The notes beneath the pieces were generated by a model. It made no database searches. It was not told where the DNA came from and saw only the letters and a list, made by a program, of their open reading frames with translations. The translations under genes were made by a program, and so were the position numbers. A DNA stretch of 64,000 bases, taken from TK10-74A sp965263065. GTDB lineage: Bacteria; Chloroflexota; Dehalococcoidia; Bin125. Position 1 is the stretch's first letter, and each line of letters starts with the position of its first letter. Below, in pieces: positions 44,734 to 52,974 of the stretch. The stretch is taken from contig CBDHGH010000003.1 of assembly GCA_965263065.1 (NCBI GenBank), forward strand, positions 682,001 through 746,000, in the 5' to 3' direction.

Positions 44734-45632
44734 TCTTCCACCACCACAATGTCCCACGGCGGGCGCAACTCCTGGCCCTGACCACGGAAGAACTGGCCCA
44801 CGGCGGTCGTCACGATGAACACGGCGATGAAGCCGGTGAAGACGACGAGGGCGATGTCGCGCCGGGTGTGGATCCAGCCCAGCACGTTCTTGGTGAAGCC
44901 GATCAGCAGGAGCGGCAGGCCCACCATCGTCGCGACGGGCACGACTTGTTGGCTGAGGAAGCTGGGGAAGTTGAGGTTCAATAACCAGGGGTCTTCGGTG
45001 GTGCCGGGGATGCCCAGGGGGATCGCGCGCCAGTCCTCGAACATGGTGAAGGGGCCGATGCTGAAGCTGAGGGCGCTCCAGTTGATGCCCGTGTCGAGGC
45101 CGCGCAGGTTGCGCGCCCAGTCGAGCCAGGCGGGCCAGATGAAGTCGCTGTTGAGGCCGGCGCCGCGGATGATGTCCTCGGTCCACTCCACGTGCTTGGA
45201 GGCGTCGTAGAGGATCAGCCAGATGGTGAGCAGGCTGGCGATGCTGAAGGCCCAGATGGCGATCTTCGCGGCGTTCTTGGTGCTGAACCAGCTGCCCTGG
45301 CCCTCGGAGGAGCGGTCCCAGTAGGGGATGGCGGCCAGCAGGATGAGGGCGATGGTGGGCACGATGACGCCCGCCCAGGCGGGCTCCATGTGCAGCAGGA
45401 GTTCCTGCAGGTTGAGGAAGTACCAGGGCGCCTTGGAGGGGTTGGGCGTGGTGTTGGGGTCGGCGCGGTCGAGCAGCGGGGCGTTGACGAACGCCGAGAG
45501 CACCATCAGGCCGATGGTGAAGACGATCGACGAGATGAACTCGACGAAGACGAGGTCCGGCCAGACGAGGACCTCTTCCTCGCGCTCACGCCGGGGACGG
45601 GCGCGTACCGCCGAGACCGCTTGACTGACCAT
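44730..45632 (-). CDS. Cytochrome b C-terminal subunit (subunit IV-like)
   Basis: 300 residues with about five hydrophobic segments. It shows the quinol-site SKAPWYFLNLQELL motif (PEWY equivalent) and GVIVPTIALILLAAIPY. It is much longer than subunit IV of b6f (160 residues) because of an inserted loop (GAGLNSDFIWPAWLDW to FEDWRAIPLG) and extra C-terminal helices. With the b6-like gene upstream it forms a split cytochrome b. The stop overlaps the Rieske start. Confidence 0.88.
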   Translation of the reverse strand: MVSQAVSAVRARPRREREEEVLVWPDLVFVEFISSIVFTIGLMVLSAFVNAPLLDRADPNTTPNPSKAPWYFLNLQELLLHMEPAWAGVIVPTIALILLAAIPYWDRSSEGQGSWFSTKNAAKIAIWAFSIASLLTIWLILYDASKHVEWTEDIIRGAGLNSDFIWPAWLDWARNLRGLDTGINWSALSFSIGPFTMFEDWRAIPLGIPGTTEDPWLLNLNFPSFLSQQVVPVATMVGLPLLLIGFTKNVLGWIHTRRDIALVVFTGFIAVFIVTTAVGQFFRGQGQELRPPWDIVVVEE

Positions 45633-45713
45633 GCTGTCCTATCCGCTCGCGGTCCGTACCGGGGGGCCGGGCGGCGGCGGCGCGCCGTCTGGTCCCACTG
45701 CCGACTGTGGCCC

Positions 45714-46469
45714 CTAGAGGGGCCGGGCCAAGCCGCCGTCGCGCCGGACGCGCCAGAAGTGCACGGCCAGGAAGATGGAGATGATCAGCGGCAAGCCAAT
45801 GACGTGCAGGGTGTAGAAGCGAATCAGGGCGTTGGGGCCCACTTCGAAGCCGCCCAGCAGCAGGAAGCGGCTCTCGTCGCCGAGCACCGGGGCGGAGCCG
45901 ACCATCGTCGTGCCGACGGTGATGGCCCAGAAGGCGAGCTGGTCCCAGGGCAGCAGGTAGCCCGTGAAGGAGAGCAGCAGCGTGAGGATGAAGAGGATGA
46001 CCCCCACGACCCAGTTGAACTCGCGCGGGGGCTTGTAGGCGCCGGTGTAGAAGACGCGCATCATGTGCAGCAGCACCAGGATGATCATCGCGTGGGCCAT
46101 CCAGCGATGCAGGTTGCGCAGCAGCAGCCCGAAGCGCACGTTCGTTTCCAGCGCCTGGATGTCGGCGTAGGCCCGTTCCACGGAGGGCACGTAGTAGAAC
46201 ATCAGCAGGACGCCGGTGACCGTGAGGCCCAGGAACATGAAGAACGAGAGCCCGCCCAGGCAGTAGGTGTGCGTGATCTTGACGTGCGTGCGATGGATGC
46301 GCGTGGGGTGCAGGTGCAGGAAGACGTTCGTCGCGACGACGAGCATCTGGTTGCGGGGGGTGTTGGGGTAGCCGGTCCGGAAGATGGACTGCCAGACGTA
46401 GTTGCGGAAGAGCAGATCGTAGATCTGGTCGTTGACGCCCTTGCTGGGAGGTCGCTCGGCGCTGGCCAC
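45714..46469 (-). CDS. Cytochrome b6-type N-terminal subunit
   Basis: 251 residues, four-helix haem-binding half. Paired His ligands lie in RNLHRWMAHAMII...LLHMMRVF and TLHVIGL...AVHFWRVRR. A Cys in HTYCLGGLSFFMF corresponds to the residue that links haem c(i) in b6f and Bacillus-type complexes, so this is a b6-type rather than a mitochondrial-type cytochrome. The first codon is GTG at 46469. It follows the tiny membrane protein by 3 nt. Confidence 0.9.
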   Translation of the reverse strand: MASAERPPSKGVNDQIYDLLFRNYVWQSIFRTGYPNTPRNQMLVVATNVFLHLHPTRIHRTHVKITHTYCLGGLSFFMFLGLTVTGVLLMFYYVPSVERAYADIQALETNVRFGLLLRNLHRWMAHAMIILVLLHMMRVFYTGAYKPPREFNWVVGVILFILTLLLSFTGYLLPWDQLAFWAITVGTTMVGSAPVLGDESRFLLLGGFEVGPNALIRFYTLHVIGLPLIISIFLAVHFWRVRRDGGLARPL

Positions 46470-46472
46470 CGT

Positions 46473-46592
46473 CTAGCGCTCCCACCAGCGGCCGAGCAGC
46501 ACCATCGCGCCCAGCGAGAAGATGACCGTCAGCCCCACGAGGGGGAGCTCCATGATCTCGGAGCGGAACGGTATCTGCAGCAGCACTTCCAT
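46473..46592 (-). CDS. Tiny single-span membrane protein (39 aa) at the head of the b6 operon
   Basis: 39 residues: MEVLLQIPFRSEIMEL, then one hydrophobic helix (PLVGLTVIFSLGAMVLLG) and a basic RWWER end. It is the first gene after the operon promoter and 3 nt before cytochrome b6. Size and topology resemble the small PetG/PetL/PetN subunits of b6f, but no sequence match can be claimed. The position strongly suggests an accessory subunit of the complex. Confidence 0.7.
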   Translation of the reverse strand: MEVLLQIPFRSEIMELPLVGLTVIFSLGAMVLLGRWWER

Positions 46593-46701
46593 GGCCTCAT
46601 CCGCTCCTGCCCGCGGGCCGGATTCCGCGCCGGTACGGGCCGGCACGGGGGGCGCATCGACCTCCCGAACCCACCGTTCGTGAAGGATCGTGCAATTCGA
46701 A

Positions 46702-46730
46702 AATCTACGGGCGGGCCTCGGCAGTGTCAA
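46702..46730 (-). promoter_or_regulatory. Promoter of the b6-type cytochrome operon
   Basis: Minus strand TTGACA (46730-46725), 17 nt, TAGATT (46707-46702). A perfect -35, four of six at -10, ideal spacing. Predicted leader of about 100 nt to the 39-residue gene. Confidence 0.65.
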
Positions 46731-46767
46731 CCTGATCGGGCGTGCCGGGGTCACCCGCATGGCATCC

Positions 46768-46790
46768 GGCGCCCTATCTGGAGGGGCGCC
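46768..46790. terminator. Possible purM terminator hairpin
   Basis: GGCGCCC (46768-46774) pairs with GGGCGCC (46784-46790) round a 9-nt loop, 16 nt after the purM stop. There is no U-run; assigned on position and GC-rich stem only. Confidence 0.3.
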
Positions 46791-46806
46791 TCGGCGACGC
46801 GCGAAG

Positions 46807-47883
46807 TCACCGCGCGGCAGTCGGCTCGGCCGGTGCGACGACCACGGCCGGGCCCGCGCCGCGCGGGACGACTTGGCCCACCGCCGTCGCGCCGGGCAGG
46901 GTCGCCAGCACGCCCGCGGCGTCGGCCGGATCGACCGCGATCACGAGCCCCAGGCCGATGTTGAACACGCGCATCATCTCGTCGTCGTCGATCTCGCCGT
47001 AGGCGCGGATGCGATCGAAGATCGGCGGCTCCGGCCAACTGCCGGCCCGCAGATGCGCCGCGCAGCCCGCCGGCAGGATGCGCGCGACGTTGCCGGGGAT
47101 GCCGCCGCCGGTGATGTGCGCGATGCCCTTGCAACGCTCGAGCACGGGCGCCAGCAGGGGCCAGTATGGCGTGTGCGGGGCGAGCAAGGCGTCGGCGAGG
47201 GAGGCGCCGAGTGCGTCGTCGTGCGCCGTGAGATTGGCTGCGGGGGCGTCGTCCAAATGCAGGACGGCGCGCGCCAGGGCGTAGCCGTTGGTGTGCAGCC
47301 CGTTCGACGGCAGACCGATGAGCGCGTCGCCGGGGCGGATGCCGCGCCCATCGATCTCGTGGCCCTTGCGCACGACGCCGACGATCGTGCCCGCGAGGTC
47401 GAAGTCGCCGTCGCGGTAGAGGCCGGGCATGTCGGCGGTCTCGCCGCCCAGCAGCGCCAGCCCGCCGTCGGCGCAGGCGGCGGCGACGCCGCCGACGATC
47501 GCGACCTTCTCGTCCTCGCTCAGGCCGTTGCCGGCCAGGTAGTCGAGGAAGAAGAGCGGGCGGGCGCCGGCGGTGAGGATGTCGTTGATGCAGTGGTTGA
47601 CGATGTCCCGGCCGACGCCGTCGAGCCGCCCCAGCCGCCGCGCCACGAGCACCTTGGTGCCCACCCCATCGGTCGAGGCGACGAGCACGGGGTCGTCGAA
47701 GGCGGAGAGGTCGAACAGGCCGCTGAACACGCCGACGCCGCCCAGGACTTCGGGCCGCGTGGCGGCGCGGGCGAGCGCGCGGTAGCGGGGGATCAGACGG
47801 TCGTTGGCGGCGATATCGACGCCGGCGGCGGTGTAGCGGGGCGTCGCGGCGGCGGACTCGCGGGGCGCAGCCGGATCAGCCAC
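46807..47883 (-). CDS. purM: Phosphoribosylformylglycinamidine cyclo-ligase
   Basis: 358 residues. ATP-binding core: VASTDGVGTKVLVAR, VNHCINDILTAGARPLFFLDY and the GGETADMPGLYRDGD segment. It produces aminoimidazole ribotide. I chose the GTG at 47883 (VADPAAPRES), which overlaps the purF stop by 8 nt; a longer frame upstream encodes only the purF C-terminal repeats in another frame. It is co-transcribed with purF. Confidence 0.93.
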   Translation of the reverse strand: MADPAAPRESAAATPRYTAAGVDIAANDRLIPRYRALARAATRPEVLGGVGVFSGLFDLSAFDDPVLVASTDGVGTKVLVARRLGRLDGVGRDIVNHCINDILTAGARPLFFLDYLAGNGLSEDEKVAIVGGVAAACADGGLALLGGETADMPGLYRDGDFDLAGTIVGVVRKGHEIDGRGIRPGDALIGLPSNGLHTNGYALARAVLHLDDAPAANLTAHDDALGASLADALLAPHTPYWPLLAPVLERCKGIAHITGGGIPGNVARILPAGCAAHLRAGSWPEPPIFDRIRAYGEIDDDEMMRVFNIGLGLVIAVDPADAAGVLATLPGATAVGQVVPRGAGPAVVVAPAEPTAAR

Positions 47884-49420
47884 CCGACCCCTCGTCCGTG
47901 CGCGGCGCGACCCGGGCAAAGCTGGGCGGCGCGACCCGGGCAAAGCTGGGCGGCGCGCTGTGCACCGTCGTGGTCGCGACGAGATGGGGGGAGTCGCCGT
48001 CCATCATGCTGGGGCGCTCAAGGGCCAGCTTGTCCATCTCGAGTTGCACCGGCACGGGGTAGTCGCCGGTGAAGCAGGCGAGGCAGTGCCGGTCGCCCAG
48101 GCCGATGGCGCGGACCAGCCCGGCGAGGCTGAGGTAGCCCAGGCTGTCGGCGCCGACGTGCTCCTGGATTTCGGGGATCGTGCGCTGCGCGGCGACGAGT
48201 TCGCCGCGGTTGGCCATGTCGACGCCGAAGAAGCAGGCGTGGCGGATGGGCGGCGCGCAGATGCGCATATGCACCTCGGCCGCGCCGGCCGCCCGCAGCA
48301 TCTGCACGATGCGCGGCGTCGTCGTGCCGCGCACGATCGAGTCGTCCACGACGGCCAGGCGCTTGCCCTCAATGACCTCGCGCAAGGGGTTGAACTTCAG
48401 GTTGACGCCCAGCTCCCGCAGGCGCTGGTCGGGCTGAATGAAGGTCCGGCCGACGTAGCGATTCTTGACCAGCCCCTCGGCGTAGGGCAGGCCCGACCCG
48501 CGGGCGTAGCCGACGGCCGCGGCGGTGGCGGAGTCGGGCACACCGATCACGAGGTCGGCGTCGGCGGGCTCCTCGCGCGCCAGCTCCTCGCCCATGGCGA
48601 GGCGGCTGGCGTAGACCAGCGTGCCGTCGAGCCTGGAGTCGGGGCGGGCGAAGTAGATGTGCTCGAAGACGCAGCCGGCGGCGGGCGCATTCGAGGCGAC
48701 CTGCTCCGACTTGACGCCGTCGGCCGTGATGGTGACGAGTTCGCCCGCGGCGATGCTGCGCACGAAGGTCCCGCCGATGTGGTCCAGGGCGCAGCTCTCG
48801 GACGCGACCACGTAGCCGCCGTCGATCCTGCCCAGGCAGAGCGGGCGCACGCCGCGCGGGTCGCGGGCGGCCATCAGACGATCGGGCGTCAGGATGACCA
48901 GCGAGTAGGCCCCGGAGAAGGTGCGCATCATCTGCGCGAAGCGATCGCCCCAGCTGCCGGGCGTCGCCAGCAGGTACTTGCCGATCACCTCGGAGTCGGT
49001 GGAGGTGTGGAAGGCGTGGCCCTCGCGCTCCATGCCCTCGCGGATCTGGCCCGCGTTGACGACGTTGCCGTTGTGGCCCAGCGCCAGCTCGCCCTCGACG
49101 CCCTGCAGCAGCAGCGGCTGGGCGTTGCGGGCGCGGGACGCGCCGGTGGTCGAGTAGCGCGTGTGCCCGATGGCGGCGATGCCGTTCAGGGGGCTCAGCG
49201 AACTCTCGTCGAAGACCTGCGAGACGAGGCCCATGCCGGTGCGCAGCCGCAGCCGGGCGCCGTCACTCGTGCAGATGCCGGCGCTCTCCTGCCCGCGATG
49301 TTGCAGCGCGTAGAGGCCGTAGAAGGTGAGCCGGGAGACATCGAGATCGGGGGCGAAAACGCCGAATACGCCGCAGGCTTCCCGCATCTGGTCGCCCACG
49401 AGTCCCTCCGCTGCAAGCAC
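47876..49420 (-). CDS. purF: Amidophosphoribosyltransferase
   Basis: 514 residues. A short propeptide precedes the catalytic Cys of MREACGVFGVF; the glutaminase domain has HRGQESAGI and the PRT domain the VVDDSIVRGTTTPRIV PRPP loop. Four Cys including HCLACFTGDYP suggest the Fe-S form. The C-terminus holds a perfect 24-bp tandem duplication (47907-47954), giving APPSFARV twice. It starts the purF-purM pair; a TACACT -10 lies 40 nt upstream. Confidence 0.95.
   Translation of the reverse strand: MLAAEGLVGDQMREACGVFGVFAPDLDVSRLTFYGLYALQHRGQESAGICTSDGARLRLRTGMGLVSQVFDESSLSPLNGIAAIGHTRYSTTGASRARNAQPLLLQGVEGELALGHNGNVVNAGQIREGMEREGHAFHTSTDSEVIGKYLLATPGSWGDRFAQMMRTFSGAYSLVILTPDRLMAARDPRGVRPLCLGRIDGGYVVASESCALDHIGGTFVRSIAAGELVTITADGVKSEQVASNAPAAGCVFEHIYFARPDSRLDGTLVYASRLAMGEELAREEPADADLVIGVPDSATAAAVGYARGSGLPYAEGLVKNRYVGRTFIQPDQRLRELGVNLKFNPLREVIEGKRLAVVDDSIVRGTTTPRIVQMLRAAGAAEVHMRICAPPIRHACFFGVDMANRGELVAAQRTIPEIQEHVGADSLGYLSLAGLVRAIGLGDRHCLACFTGDYPVPVQLEMDKLALERPSMMDGDSPHLVATTTVHSAPPSFARVAPPSFARVAPRTDEGSGG
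47907..47954 (-). repeat. purF: 24-bp tandem duplication inside purF
   Basis: GCGACCCGGGCAAAGCTGGG plus CGGC is repeated exactly twice (47907-47930 and 47931-47954). In frame it doubles eight residues near the PurF C-terminus, outside the conserved fold. The perfect identity suggests a recent slip. Confidence 0.85.
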
Positions 49421-49460
49421 CTCGCCAAGTGCTGAGCGCCGGTCGACGTTTGCTAGCGCG

Positions 49461-49466
49461 AGTGTA
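49461..49466 (-). promoter_or_regulatory. -10 box upstream of purF
   Basis: Minus-strand TACACT, the same hexamer as in the 42903 and 61472 promoters, 40 nt before the purF ATG. No -35 of note. Nearby TCTTACGTC occurs twice in tandem (49491-49508). Confidence 0.35.
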
Positions 49467-49501
49467 TCACGGGGTCGGCCGCGGCCCCCGTCTTACGTCT
49501 C

Positions 49502-49951
49502 TTACGTCCGCTCGCGGTCCCGGGCGGCGCGCCGGCGCCGATGCTCGACCATGAGGCAGCGGTCCTGCACGGCCAGCAGCCCGGCCGCGCGGGCGCGGGC
49601 GAGGCCGGCCGGGTTGCGGATGCCCAACTGCAGCCAGACCGCCTTCGCGCCCACGGTGATCGCTTCATCGATATGCGCGTCCGTGAACTCGGGGCGGCGG
49701 AAGACGTCGACGAGATCGATGGGCTCCGGGATCGAGGCCAGGTCGGGGTAGGGGCGCTCGCCGAGCACGGGCGCCGTAAGCCGCGGGTTGACCGGGATGA
49801 TGCGCAGGCCCTGCCCCTGCAGGTAGCGGGCGACTTCGTGGTCGTCGCGGCTGGGACGGTCGGTCAGGCCGACGACGGCGATCGTGCGGGCGACGGCAAG
49901 GATCGCGTCGACGTCGTCGGGCGGTTGCGGGGTGGGGGGTGGGTCGGTCAC
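49502..49951 (-). CDS. CoA-binding domain protein (YccU type)
   Basis: 149 residues, a Rossmann-like CoA_binding_2 domain: AVARTIAVVGLTDRPSRDDHEVARYL, then GLRIIPVNPRLTAPVLGERPYPDLASIPEPIDLVDVFRRPE and GAKAVWLQLGIRNPAGLARA. The family binds CoA and is related to the succinyl-CoA synthetase alpha start, but its role in cells is not settled. The C-terminal ERRRRRAARDRERT-like end is basic. Confidence 0.88.
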   Translation of the reverse strand: MTDPPPTPQPPDDVDAILAVARTIAVVGLTDRPSRDDHEVARYLQGQGLRIIPVNPRLTAPVLGERPYPDLASIPEPIDLVDVFRRPEFTDAHIDEAITVGAKAVWLQLGIRNPAGLARARAAGLLAVQDRCLMVEHRRRRAARDRERT

Positions 49952-49978
49952 GGCGTAGCTCCTGCCAGAACGGGCCTC

Positions 49979-50656
49979 CTACCAGAACGGGCCGCGCACG
50001 GGGGCGCCCGAGAGCGCGGCGAAGGCCTCGCCGACGCCCATGACGATATCGAGGCCCGCCTCGTCGTGCTCGCGCGGCAGGCTGTAGCCGCCCAAGCGGA
50101 TGCGCTTGCCGCTCTTCTTGACCAGCGTCAGATCCCACTGCGCGATGTCGTGGGCGGGCTCCCGGCCGTGGGCGTGCTCCTGCGCGCGGCCCACGTCCTC
50201 GACGACGAACTCGCGGATCTTCCAGAACGGGATCAGCTCCGTCGTGCCGACGCCGAGGCCCAGGAAGCGCTGCTTGACGGAGACGTTCTGCCCGGCGCGG
50301 TCGGCGACGATGTTGGCGCCGAAGATCGCGTAAACGAGCGTCATGCCCGACAGCGGCAGCAGCACGACGGAGGCCAGCAACACCAGCGGCAGGATCAGGA
50401 AGGGCAGCGAGTCGATCCAAACGACGACGGCGGCCAGCAGCGACGACATCAGCACGCTGCCGACCAGCGGCAGCAGCATCGTGCTCTTGGGGGGCCGGAT
50501 CTCGATGCGCCGCGGGTTGATCGTGACGATGCGTCGGTGCAGGAACAGCTGTCGCGTCGCGAGCGCGTCCTCAGCGGCCGACCCTTCGGCCGATCCGGTG
50601 GGCGACGCGGGGGGGCGCTGGTCGTCCTGGGGCAGGGGGTCGGCGTGCACGGCCAT
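49979..50656 (-). CDS. Uncharacterised membrane protein (two helices, PH-like domain)
   Basis: About 225 residues from the ATG at 50656. An N-terminal polar segment rich in Ser/Ala/Glu, then RIVTINPRRIEIRPP, two adjacent hydrophobic helices (MLLPLVGSVLMSSLLAAVVV and LPFLILPLVLLASVVLL), and a C-terminal region with strands such as QWDLTLVKKSGKRIRLGG that could form a pleckstrin-like domain. No known family can be named. The TATACT box 10 nt before the ATG suggests a leaderless mRNA. It is divergent from the 76-residue gene. Confidence 0.72.
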   Translation of the reverse strand: MAVHADPLPQDDQRPPASPTGSAEGSAAEDALATRQLFLHRRIVTINPRRIEIRPPKSTMLLPLVGSVLMSSLLAAVVVWIDSLPFLILPLVLLASVVLLPLSGMTLVYAIFGANIVADRAGQNVSVKQRFLGLGVGTTELIPFWKIREFVVEDVGRAQEHAHGREPAHDIAQWDLTLVKKSGKRIRLGGYSLPREHDEAGLDIVMGVGEAFAALSGAPVRGPFW

Positions 50657-50666
50657 GGGCGCGGTC

Positions 50667-50672
50667 AGTATA
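50667..50672 (-). promoter_or_regulatory. Leaderless-type -10 box (TATACT)
   Basis: Five of six consensus bases on the minus strand, 10 nt before the ATG at 50656. It is in the 73-nt divergent gap shared with the plus-strand gene at 50730. Confidence 0.45.
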
Positions 50673-50715
50673 CCGACCCCGGCGCCGGCCGGCGCGGCGC
50701 GCAGCGCGGCGGCCC

Positions 50716-50721
50716 GATACT
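50716..50721 (+). promoter_or_regulatory. Leaderless-type -10 box (GATACT)
   Basis: Four of six consensus bases, 8 nt before the ATG at 50730 on the plus strand. The opposite strand has its own box at 50667, so this is a divergent pair. Confidence 0.35.
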
Positions 50722-50729
50722 CTGCGCGC

Positions 50730-50960
50730 ATGGATCGCACACGACTGACGGGGGCGCTGTTGATGGCGGCCTGCGCGCTGCAGGCGCTGCTCTTCCTGGC
50801 CGGGGCGATGAAGCGCAGCTACGCCGCGCTGGCGCTGCCGGTCGGGCTGCTGGTGGGCGTGGGCTCCGTGCTGGGCTTCTGGGTCGGCTGGACGCTGCTC
50901 TCGATGGAGGACGACCTGTCGGGCCTGGAGTACGAGGCCGAGCCGCTCACGCCGGAGTAG
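50730..50960 (+). CDS. Small membrane protein (76 aa), unknown
   Basis: 76 residues: two hydrophobic helices (LTGALLMAACALQALLFLAG and ALPVGLLVGVGSVLGFWVGW) followed by an acidic tail EDDLSGLEYEAEPLTPE. No family recognised. It is the only plus-strand gene here; its end overlaps the folP-folK stop by 14 nt on the opposite strand. Hydrophobic layout, a -10 box and open frame support it, but no homology can be seen. Confidence 0.65.
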   Translation: MDRTRLTGALLMAACALQALLFLAGAMKRSYAALALPVGLLVGVGSVLGFWVGWTLLSMEDDLSGLEYEAEPLTPE

Positions 50961-52308
50961 GGCCCGGCCCCGGCGCCCACTCGGGGCCGGCGACGCGGTG
51001 CAGCCCCTCCTCGCCGATCTCCGCCAGCGCCGCACCAACGCTGCGGCGCCAGCCGGGCGGCACGATCTCCGGGGCGAGATCGGCCAGCGGCCGCAGCACG
51101 AAACCGCGCTCGGCCATGCGGGGATGGGGGAGGGTTAGCGTCTCGTCGTCGAGGCGCAGGTCGCCGTAGAGCAGGATGTCGAGGTCGAGGACGCGCGGGC
51201 CCCAGCGACGGCCGGGCGTGCGTCCGGCCGCGGCCTCCACCGCCTTGCACTTGGCGAGCAGGTCGTGGGGGGAGAGCCGCGTCTCGACGCGCAGGGCGGC
51301 GTTGAGGAACGGCGGCTGGTCGGTGACGCCCCAGGGCGCCGACTCGTACAGCGCGGACGCCGCCGTGACGCTGACCTCGGGCGCGAGCAGCGCGACGCCG
51401 CGGCGCAGGTGCGCCAGGCGGTCGCCCAGGTTGCCGCCCACGCCCAGCAGGACGGTGGGGGGCGGTCGCCAGCCCCGTACGACGGCGTCGGTCATGCGGG
51501 CGACCTGGGCCATCTCCGCCACGTCGTGGACGCGGACGATGTCGGCGCCGTTGGCGATCGCCATCGCCACGGTGGCGGCCGTGCCCAGCAGCCGCTCCTC
51601 GACGGGCAGGCCGAGCACGGCGCCGATGGCGCTCTTGCGCGAGGCACCGACCAGCAGCGGCCGGCCGAGGTCGCGCAGCTCGCCCAGGCGTCGCAGCATC
51701 TCGATGCTCTGCTCGGGCCGCCAGCCGAAGCCGAAGCCGGGGTCGAGGATCAGCCGCTCCGGGGGGATGCCGGCCCGCTCGGCGACGGCGCAGCCGGCCA
51801 GCAGGCCGTCGCGGATGTCGGCGGCGACGTCGTGGAAGGGGCGGTTGCGCTGGTTATGCATGATGACCACCGTCGCGCCGGCCGCGGCGGCGGCCTCGGC
51901 GACGCCGGGATCGCCGCGCAGCCCGCCGACGTCGTTGACCACGGTCGCGCCGGCGGCCAGCGCCGCCCGGACGACGCCGGCTTTGGTGGAATCGATGCTG
52001 AGCGGGGCGTCGGTCTCGCGCGCCAGCCGCTCGATCACGGGCACGACGCGGGCCAGCTCGACATCCGCGTCCACGGGCTGGAAGCCCGGCCGGGTGGACT
52101 CCGCGCCGACGTCGAGCAGGTCGGCGCCCTCGGCCAGCATGCGCAGGCCCTGACGCACCGCGGCGTCGGCGTCGGCGCGCAGGCCGTCGCCCAAGAAGGA
52201 GTCCTCGGTGCAGTTGATGACGCCCATCAGGAACGTACGGGCGCCCCAGTCGAAGCGGCGGCGGCCGATGGGGGTGGGCGGGGGCGGGATGGGCGAGGGG
52301 CTGGCCAT
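50947..52308 (-). CDS. Dihydropteroate synthase-HPPK fusion
   Basis: 453 residues, two folate enzymes in one chain. Residues about 20-285 are FolP: MGVINCTEDSFLGDG, ADLLDVGAESTRPGF and LILDPGFGFG. From about 287 the FolK part begins VLLGVGGNLGDRLAHLRRGVALL, with WGPRVLDLDILLYGD and PHPRMAERGFVL. No dihydroneopterin aldolase (FolB) domain lies between them. The order FolP-FolK is known in some bacteria and plants run the reverse. Works with folE at 19088. Confidence 0.93.
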   Translation of the reverse strand: MASPSPIPPPPTPIGRRRFDWGARTFLMGVINCTEDSFLGDGLRADADAAVRQGLRMLAEGADLLDVGAESTRPGFQPVDADVELARVVPVIERLARETDAPLSIDSTKAGVVRAALAAGATVVNDVGGLRGDPGVAEAAAAAGATVVIMHNQRNRPFHDVAADIRDGLLAGCAVAERAGIPPERLILDPGFGFGWRPEQSIEMLRRLGELRDLGRPLLVGASRKSAIGAVLGLPVEERLLGTAATVAMAIANGADIVRVHDVAEMAQVARMTDAVVRGWRPPPTVLLGVGGNLGDRLAHLRRGVALLAPEVSVTAASALYESAPWGVTDQPPFLNAALRVETRLSPHDLLAKCKAVEAAAGRTPGRRWGPRVLDLDILLYGDLRLDDETLTLPHPRMAERGFVLRPLADLAPEIVPPGWRRSVGAALAEIGEEGLHRVAGPEWAPGPGPTPA

Positions 52309-52356
52309 CGTGCCGGACTCCTTGCCGGATGCCCTACCGGGGGGCGGCCGGGCGGG

Positions 52357-52911
52357 TCAGTCGCCGAGCGGGCGCTCGCTGACGACGGGGCGGCGTGCGT
52401 CGCCGCCGGTCTCGAGGCGCAGCATGACGCTACCCGGCGGCAGGGGGGCGACCTCGTAACCGACTTCGACCGGCTTGACGCCGTTGACGGCCTCCGGGTC
52501 GTCGTCGGCGGCCTCGACGATGCGCCAGACGCGGACATCGGGGGGCTCCGTCGCCAGCGAGACGAGCAGCCAGTAGGGCCACGGATCGGCGCCGACCAGC
52601 GGACGCGCGAAGCGCAGGTCGGTGGGGGAGGGGCGCGCCTCCGACATCGTGTGGGAGTGATAGACGATGTAGTGGTCGGCGTCGCGGTCGCTCATCAGGC
52701 GGTAGAGGTGGAGCAACTCCCCGGCCGGGATGTCGAAGCGGAAGGGGCGCTGGGCGGGGTCGGCGGCGTTGGTCGTGCGGTAGAGCGACTGCGCCCCGCC
52801 GGGGAAGCGCAGCACGACGCCGCAGCACTCGTCCGGATAGGTCTCGCGGGCGTGCGCGACCATGGCGTCGAGGAACTGCCGGGGGATCTGGACGGGCTCG
52901 TCGTTCGTCAC
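52357..52911 (-). CDS. M67-family JAMM metalloprotease (Mec+-like)
   Basis: 184 residues. A complete JAMM zinc site: E28 in YPDECCGVVL, H85 and H87 in VYHSHTMS, then S95 and D98 with the exact H-x7-S-x2-D spacing. Such enzymes remove residues after Gly-Gly of ubiquitin-like proteins; mycobacterial Mec+ cleaves cysteine from CysO. The neighbouring carrier (53953) and the carrier half of the E1 fusion (54277) both have residues past Gly-Gly, so they are its likely substrates. Same strand as cysM, 63 nt after it. Confidence 0.9.
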   Translation of the reverse strand: MTNDEPVQIPRQFLDAMVAHARETYPDECCGVVLRFPGGAQSLYRTTNAADPAQRPFRFDIPAGELLHLYRLMSDRDADHYIVYHSHTMSEARPSPTDLRFARPLVGADPWPYWLLVSLATEPPDVRVWRIVEAADDDPEAVNGVKPVEVGYEVAPLPPGSVMLRLETGGDARRPVVSERPLGD

Positions 52912-52974
52912 AGGGGGCTCATCACGGAGTGGTCATCGCAGGGGGCTCATCGGGGGAGGCTGACGGGCGCGCGC

